A DNA stretch of 64,000 bases, taken from Glossina fuscipes. Taxonomy: Eukaryota > Arthropoda > Insecta > Diptera > Glossinidae. The position numbers and the translations under genes are program-made. The notes below the pieces were generated by a model, which was given only the letters and a program-made list of their open reading frames with translations, did no database searches and had not been told where the DNA came from. Shown piece by piece: positions 57,650 to 64,000 of this stretch (its first letter is position 1; the number at the start of each line of letters is the position of its first letter). The stretch is taken from contig NW_023998454.1 of the NCBI RefSeq assembly GCF_014805625.2, forward strand, positions 883,752-947,751. Direction: 5' to 3'.

Positions 57650-58990
57650 AGTCCATCACGTTTATTTTAAAATTAATACATTTTTAAGTTGTTATGCTTT
57701 TCGGACGACGCCCATAAATAATATTATAACTGAAACTGGTCTCCCAACTTTAGAAAATAGACTTTATGAGTTAAAAGCTAAAGTAGTCCTCAAGCTTCTT
57801 AATGCAAACAAATCTACACTCAGTGATGACGTGAGAAGGATTATTATTGTCATAAAAATTCGAAAGTCAACATCGGAAATTGACTATTGTTTGTACGTCG
57901 CAAAGGAATTGGACATTCCTTTAAAAATTATTGGTGTTAAACGTCCATGGATTTTGAAAGACTGCTCTTATGACATTTCGCTGTTTAAGCACCAGAGACA
58001 CGATACTCCAAATTACGTCTACAGGAATCTAATAGCTGAAAAAATCCAAGTACTGGAGATTATCGGTTGGAATATTTTACACACAGACAGCTCAAAATCT
58101 TCTGGTCTGCCTCCTGCTTGTGCCGATGCTACACGACAGGTTCTTCTCAATCACATATTTCACGAAAATACTTCTAGTTTCACAAACGAAGTCAGAACGA
58201 TTATTCACGCTGCGAACCGTGTCCATAAAAACAAACTCAAAATCGTCATTGTTACCGACAGTTTGTCTGTATTACAAGCTATTCGGAATACTTCGACTTC
58301 GAGATGGAGCAGCATCAACAAATTAGAAAATATAATTACTACACCCGACGGAAAAATTAAAATGTTATGGGTATCAAGTCATATCGGTTTATTGGGAAAT
58401 GAGCAGGCTGATCGAGCGGCCAAGTATGATGCTTCTGCTCCTCTAATTATGGATGATGTCATGGAAAAGTTGGATCTTCAAAGATATAATGGAAGAAAAG
58501 TTAAAGAGAAAATTACAGAAGGTAGTCTTGAATACCATCATCAGCACTACTCTTTTATTAACCCTCAATTAACTCCACCTTTATATCCAACTAATGTTGA
58601 GAAAATGAAGTTCCAAACATTTTGGAGAATTCGCCTTGGTCATACAATTGCAACTCACCAATGGATCCTGAAGAAGTCTTCCTCCCTAATCTGCAGTTGT
58701 GAACAAACTCTCACTATAAAGCACATGCTCTGCGACTGCCTTAACTTTTCCTTGGCTAGAAGTATTGCATTTGGAATGATTAACCCTTTGGACATTCTAA
58801 AATCAGCTTCAGAAAAGAATATCAATTTGTATATTACTTTATTAAAACTAGTAGGCTCAGTATCTAATGTACATTTATTTAAATTAGAGCCGATAGCTTT
58901 GTTGCTAGTGCTCAATGTCTTTTTTTAGTCCAAGAATTTATTTCATTAGCCTAAAATTATAATAATAATAATAGTAATAAATAGATAATA
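57650..58990 (+). mobile_element. I-clade LINE 3' end with RNase H and (TAA)n tail
   Basis: This is the end of an I-clade element: the RT C-terminal region, an RNase H domain, a short 3' UTR, then TAATAATAATAATAG at about 58971-58985. The ORF stops at 58926-58928 and the (TAA)n begins only about 40 bp later. It is 5'-truncated at about 57650, next to or inside the dispersed repeat. The last 100 bp (58881-58985) are shared with the SINEs at 6.84, 7.98, 26.88 and 60.56 kb. Confidence 0.9.
57651..58928 (+). pseudogene. I-clade LINE ORF2 C-terminus: RT end + RNase H (about 425 codons open)
   Basis: The frame that runs from 57552 to 58928 (458 aa) is LINE-like from about residue 34. It begins with a AFRTTPINNIITETGLPTL segment found near the RT-RNase H linker. 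The RNase H carries its four catalytic acidic residues in order: D179 (HTDSS), E213 (TNEVRTII), D236 (VTDSLSVL) and D287 (GNEQADRAAK). A C-terminal CSCEQTLTIKHMLCDC motif matches the Cys-His element found after RNase H in I-clade ORF2s. The frame is open for its whole length despite AT-rich content, which indicates recent insertion; the product lacks endonuclease and most of the RT, so it cannot act alone. The protein ends with the codons that are also present in the SINE tails. Confidence 0.85.
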
Positions 58991-60125
58991 TAACGTCATA
59001 AGGGGAAAATAGGGAATAATTTTTAGCATTCTGTCTTAAACGAAATAAAATTTTGATTACCTAGTAGAGTAAATATAGAAAATTTCAGTTTGCTATCTTT
59101 TGTAAATGATGAGTAATAAGCAAATACGCACAAATTTTTGCTTAAAGAAACGGAAGTGCCTTCAATTTGCGGTTTTCTTTGTTAAATACCACTTGACCAA
59201 TTTGGGCCAACTTGCGTGCAAGAATTTCCGACGTTTTTACCAAGTTTAAAGCCGGTAGCATAATTTTTGCAACCAGGAGGATGAGATATTACGCAGACAG
59301 AAAGACAGATAGACAGCTGATATGCTTAACTGGCTTAGAGTTTGATACTCATCAATGCTTATGTGTACTTTATGGATTCTCTGGACTCTTCTTCTGGTTT
59401 TTGCAAACGTTTTGACAAGATGAATGTTCACCTTATCCATTGCTGATATGTGTAAAAGCATGTAGAGTTTACCTAACGAATGGCCGATCAAGGAGAACAA
59501 CTGGTCCTAATAAATGCACTTTCTTTACCTCTGCGCCAACTAGAAATGAAGCTAAAGTTTATGACCAGGTATCCACCAACCAAGCGGTAGCACGCAGCTC
59601 GTGTACAAATGTGTAAATGGTTCCGTCAACTGTGTTCAAGTCCAACTGTGGTTTTTGTACAATTTCTTTTCTTATTTTTAAAAATATACTGGACTCGTTT
59701 TCATTTCATTGTGGTCTGCCCGCGAACTAATAAATCGGTTTAGAAATCTACATAAATTCATATAAACCGCAGAACTTGTGCATTTTTTATGGATTTCGTG
59801 AGCACCTCGAGTAGCCTGTTCAAAGACTGAACCAACGTGATCTACGATAGGGAAGTTAATCTTTTTGTCAAAACCTTCTTATTCTTCGCGTATTTGCGGC
59901 AGAAAACACTTAAAATTACACTTTGTTATTTTGTTTCAAGAAGCCGTCATTTAGAAAGGGATTCGAAAACTGGACCTATACGGTGCAGTAAATTTATATG
60001 CAAAATTTTCATATTGGGCAAAATTTCATCCTGAAATTCTGAAAATTTGGTCGTGTTGTCATATAAACATTTAGTTTTTGTGAAAAACTTGTGGCCGTTG
60101 GCCGATAAAATGTTTCCATCCTATC
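58991..60125. other. Stretch without recognised genes
   Basis: No gene was recognised. An AGACAGAAAGACAGATAGACAG tract at about 59298-59320 is similar in style to the dispersed repeat family, but the flanks do not clearly align. The open frames at 59212-59415 and 59837-60034 have no motif. Confidence 0.4.
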
Positions 60126-60127
60126 CA

Positions 60128-60391
60128 AATGGGGCTTATGTATGTTTGCGATGGCTTAGGGGTTCACTTGCAATTTGGTCCTGTACCGGTTGTAAGTGTG
60201 GCTCTATGCTGGTTGTGTACATGCTTTTTTTCTTTTTTTTTTCCTTCTTATTTGTTTTATTGTACTTATACTAAGTTTTATTATTAACTTAACAGAAGTT
60301 TTGCTTTAGGTGCCAATTGAACTCGACTGTTATTTGTTTAGTTGAGTTTCATGTATAAGTAGAATTAAAATAAATAAATAAATAAATAAAT
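60128..60391 (+). mobile_element. LINE-A 3' end, severely 5'-truncated
   Basis: About 260 bp match the LINE-A tail, including TTGCGATGGCTTAGGGGTTC and GTCCTGTACCGGTTGTAAGT, and end in (TAAA)n at about 60365-60391. It is very close to the other copies, so this tail represents the consensus 3' end of LINE-A. A few bases around the start (GGGGCTTATGTATG) may be insertion filler. Confidence 0.9.
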
Positions 60392-60559
60392 ATAAGATGT
60401 AAAATGGTTTATTCTAATCCGTTTTCTATAACCTTCGTCGTACGGTTAAAACATATCAATATATAGAAAATTTCTTCAAAATACCTTGACTTACCTTGAG
60501 ACTTGTGACATCAGACAGACCGACAGATAAGCCTAAATTGGATAAGCTGATAAAGTGAT

Positions 60560-60683
60560 ATATTATTATTATTATAAATTTAGCCAGAACATAAATTCTA
60601 AGACTAAAGTCGTAAAGCATTAGCATCTAAGGCTTTCGGCTTTTATTAAAAACTCTACCGCACGTGAGTTTTAAACTCACGAC
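60560..60683 (-). mobile_element. SINE, first subfamily, 5'-truncated
   Basis: On the minus strand it starts near the B box (GAGTTTAAAACTC at about 60666-60678) and runs through GTGCGGTAGAGTTTTTAATAA, AGCCGAAAGCCTTAGATGCTA and AGAATTTATGTTCTGGCTAA, then ends in (TAA)n. It is closely similar to the 6.84 kb SINE over its whole length, but the A-box half of the head is absent. No clear target-site duplication was found. Confidence 0.8.
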
Positions 60684-62260
60684 CACATATTTATTTCTTC
60701 ATGGCATTCTTGTTTGTTTTCATAACGACTTCCTTCAATCGAAGAGTAAAGTCGCGCCTGAGCTCCACTGCTTCCATTCTTATGACGATGTTCAAACAAT
60801 CAATTCAGCTTGCATTAAAACAAATTGCCGAACTTTCCGGATGTTATTGCCTCAACTCAAAATTCTGTATAAAACTTATTATCGATTTATTATCACATAT
60901 TTGTATGAAATTGTTTTGTAGCCCTTGTTCGGTAACTGTTAAGCCACTTAAAAGCTAAAACCCTACATCATAGAGCACGCACGTACATACCTAGCCTTAA
61001 CAGTTTTATGCATACACATGCAAGTAGTAAATGCAAAAGCCAATATTGTCCTCTTCCTCCCTTCTTTTTCTTCGTCACACCTTCATATGCAACAAAGTTA
61101 AACTTTTATCATATAAGTAACATTTCGTAAATTACTAGAATAAGCTTAGATATGTTATATGTTTATGTGTTAGTCTATTTAAGGTAAACTTGGCCCGAAA
61201 TACTAGACAAAACCACAATATTCACAAGAGCCAAAGCAAACATAAAAAAAAAAAGGAAATAATAGATATCAAACTCCAGTTGCAATAATATCCTTTGACC
61301 AAACAAGAGAAGGCCTTTTGTCTTGTAAATCGAAGCAATGCACTTGGAGTAATGTACACAATTCACATATACAATATAAGATAAGTATAAGTTTGCGAGG
61401 CAGTGTAATGCTTTAGCTACAGTGTGTTATTGAATTTTCGATTTGTTTGTTGAATTTTTACCTTTATCTCGCCCATGACTTGATTGTGTTTTGTTCGGTT
61501 GAGTGAATTATGGTAAATCCGATTCTAAGCACTTGCCATGGCTCAATGTGCACGTGTGAACTTCTACCACTGATTACAATTGTTACGAAATTTTCATAGA
61601 TATTGAAAATGCTTTTGATACATCATTTGTTGATTTTTCTTTCGCTTAGTTCCGTTTGGGTCTGCACACACGTTTGCTTTTCTCGTATAAGTTTCGATTT
61701 TGTATTAACATCATATATATATATATGTACATAAAACCACAATACAATGAGACATTTATTAAATAAAAATGCTTTTTAGATAAGCCTGTGTATAAATTCG
61801 AGCTAAGCTACCTAAGAATACAGGAAGCTGCACCAATTGGATTTTACAATGTTTTCAACACAAACATAAATCCAAAAAAATTGGATTCGAGTTTGTGGTT
61901 GCTGAAGAAATATTTAAAAAATATACTTTTGATTACCGAAAATGAATGAAAAAATAAAAACAAAAAGAAAAAACGTAATTCAGTTTGAGTCGTAGTTTTT
62001 AATATCCATTAGTAAATGCTCTTTAATAAATTGTATCGATTGACAAAATATTATCAAGAAGCCAATCGCCGTCTCTGTGTTTCGAGGGAAGTAAATATGA
62101 AACGCACATTATCATCATAAACCAACTCCTGACAGAAGCTACAAAGTGACCTACATCGATTCGGTGAAGGAAAAGACAGATGCACGAATTAAGACGGCCA
62201 GGTAACTTTTGTAAATATTGATTAACGATAATGCAATGATGCGAACGAACAAAAAGCATA
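60684..62260. other. Stretch without recognised features
   Basis: No gene or transposon similarity was recognised. A short TATATATATATG run lies at about 61714-61728. Confidence 0.45.
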
Positions 62261-62264
62261 CAAA

Positions 62265-63505
62265 AGATAATGAGATTCCAGTAATATCCGGTATCCCGCA
62301 AAGCAACCATCTGGGTCCGATTTTGTTTGTTTTATACAATGGGTGACAAAAAATCGTCGTGGTTTTATGCTACTAGTGGTGTTGATGCCTATATATCAGG
62401 CACTACTCACCTGATTGTCTCAAACGAACATATGCTTAAAAGATGTCATTTCAGCTTACATTTGTTGTCAAAATAGTTTTTCAATTTTATGCTCGTATTA
62501 AGTAACATGGCTGCTTGGTCTTCAGCTAATTTCTTTACACTCAATTTAAATAAGTGCAAAAACTACCGTTTGCAAGGAGGGGCTCACTTACTTCGGAATA
62601 TTTCAAGGAGTCGCATAGGCTGCAGAATGTAGACACGTTTCTCGATCTTGGGGTGCGTTTTGATAACAAATTCCTGTTTAATTTGCATATTGAACTGTCT
62701 ATTAAAGAAAGTGTTGAGCCGGTACTTGGTTTTGGCTAGTCGAAGGAATTTCATGATTTCATATATTGCATAAAGGTTATGTATGTATCGCCTTCATTAT
62801 ACACTTCTACCGTTTGGCCTCTGCCTTATCATTGTCATGTAGACGCTGAGTCAATTCTAAAACAATTTCTACTTTTGCGTTTAAGATTTTACCGTCATGA
62901 TCTCAACCTTCATAACGACCGTATGAAAATAGATTACTGCTAATAGCTTTACCTTCACAAGAGAAGCATTGATTCGTCTCAGCCGTAAGCTTTTCAGTCA
63001 AGTTAATTGATTAATGGTTTAATTGATTCACCAGCTCTGTTAAATGAGATTAACTTCAATATTCCGTTCCGTTCATCTAGGAGCTTTCGGGCCATAAAAC
63101 TTAATCAATGCAAGGGATTGTTTCCAGTTCTAGCGGCACGTAATAATTGGACCGAGGTATATAATCCTATCTCTATATCGGACTTAATGCACACCATAAA
63201 AAAGACCGTCTGTATAGTTCGGACCGATATCTCAACAACACATGATGATAGCCAATTAATAGGTTGTTGAAGGATCACCATTCGCTTTGGGATTTTGGTA
63301 CTATAGTCTATACGTTCCTTAGGATGTACCATAAATATCTTAACAATATATTTTTCTCTTGCGCTACATAATGCAATACGTGATCGTAATTAAAAAAGCT
63401 GCTACATATGTAAGCGCAACAAAAAGAACAACTCTCTTATTGAATGTCTATACCTAATTTGGCCGAAATTTAAAAATTGTAGCTGAACTGAAATAAACGA
63501 AATGA
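62265..63505 (+). mobile_element. Divergent LINE-A relative, RT C-terminal part
   Basis: Frames match LINE-A at reduced identity. The RT motif GIPQSNHLGPILFVLY lies at about 62290-62335. The region after the YADD site is NFFTLNLNKCKNYRLQ, then FDNKFLFNLHIELSI (frame 62554-62739), and INGLIDSPALLNEINFNIPF (frame 63007-63270) matches the LINE-A C-terminal region. YADD itself is missing between about 62340 and 62500. The 3' flank ends in an AAATGAAATGAAATAATG tract at about 63495-63510 instead of (TAAA)n, so this is a related but separate family or an older subfamily. Confidence 0.7.
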
Positions 63506-64000
63506 AATGAAATAATGCTATTGTTGATGATTATATACGTTCATTGGCGGGTAAGAACAATGAACATCGTCGTTGCTGGAGTTAAAGAAATTCCTTTAAT
63601 GAAGAACGAATATCTCAGTGTTTTGTAACATACGGCTTTTCGGTTGAGCTATTAGTTACAAATGCACCCATGTAGCGCTGTAGAATGTAAACTTGGTAAA
63701 TTCACTGAGGAGCAATGACTAGCTAAAGGAATATTGCCAGGCCTAAACTGTCGGCGTGCCTGAGAAAAGGAAACGGAAAAATAGAAAAGATAGAGGACAA
63801 GGGGAAGAAGACAAAGAAGAAAAGTGAAAGGTAGTGCCCGACTGGACAAACAAAGGAACAGATTTTTTTGCAAAGTTGTCACGTAATAAAAATTCGGATA
63901 TATTTTCAAGACATTAAATCTATTGTCGAAACAGGATAGTGGCAAATTTTCTTCGGATGCTTTGATATCGTTAACGCATCTAAGTTTTGCATTTTGTTTA
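63506..64000. other. Right-edge stretch without recognised features
   Basis: No gene or transposon similarity was recognised. The purine-rich segment at about 63765-63830 is low complexity. Confidence 0.45.

Noticed and set aside
59290..59330. AGACAG tract as another copy of the dispersed repeat
   Set aside because: The simple tract is similar but the flanking sequence does not align with the other copies.

Overview
The window looks like AT-rich euchromatin from a higher fly (Brachycera). The evidence is one conserved host gene with 57-85 nt introns that closely resembles Drosophila pink (HPS5), a mellifera-type mariner, I-clade, CR1/Jockey-group and Jockey LINEs, Ty3/gypsy relics, and long TA/TTA/TATG runs. 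A non-drosophilid fly such as a tephritid is plausible but is only inference. Nothing prokaryotic or viral-genome-like was seen.

Layout. 1-5.8 kb: a dyad-repeat cluster at the left edge, the 5' half of an I-clade LINE (minus strand), then gene-free DNA with three minisatellites. 5.8-11.2 kb: an old copy of a LINE called LINE-A here, with a complete SINE nested in it, a second SINE, and a younger 5'-truncated LINE-A copy on the minus strand. 13.37-16.09 kb: pink/HPS5, four exons, plus strand, the only intact host gene found. 16.1-20.4 kb: mostly empty, but with two unexplained coding-like stretches near 19.0-19.8 kb. 20.4-24.6 kb: a decayed I-clade LINE (minus). 26.9-30.9 kb: a SINE with target-site duplications, a Jockey fragment, a LINE-A 3' end, a complete but dead mariner, and a tryptophanyl-tRNA synthetase pseudogene. 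35.5-38.35 kb: the best LINE-A copy (plus), inverted relative to the 8-11 kb copy. 39.6-41.7 kb: a mariner relic, an I-clade RNase H relic and a dispersed repeat. 45.8-54.5 kb: three Ty3/gypsy-type pol relics and a triplicated tRNA-Lys primer-binding-site-like array. 56-59 kb: an endonuclease fragment and the well-preserved 3' end of an I-clade LINE with RNase H. 60-63.3 kb: a LINE-A tail, another SINE and a divergent LINE-A relative.

How the parts relate. The most interesting relationship is between the SINEs and the I-clade LINE. Four short insertions (near 6.84, 7.98, 26.88 and 60.56 kb), at least one with Pol III A/B boxes, end in roughly the same 90-100 bp plus (TAA)n tail as the LINE at 57.65-58.98 kb, including the last codons of its ORF2. 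That fits a tRNA-derived SINE family mobilised by the LINE's reverse transcriptase. Every transposon protein seen is broken or partial, so the region is a transposon graveyard flanking pink. All boundaries were read by eye; no alignment or database search was run.
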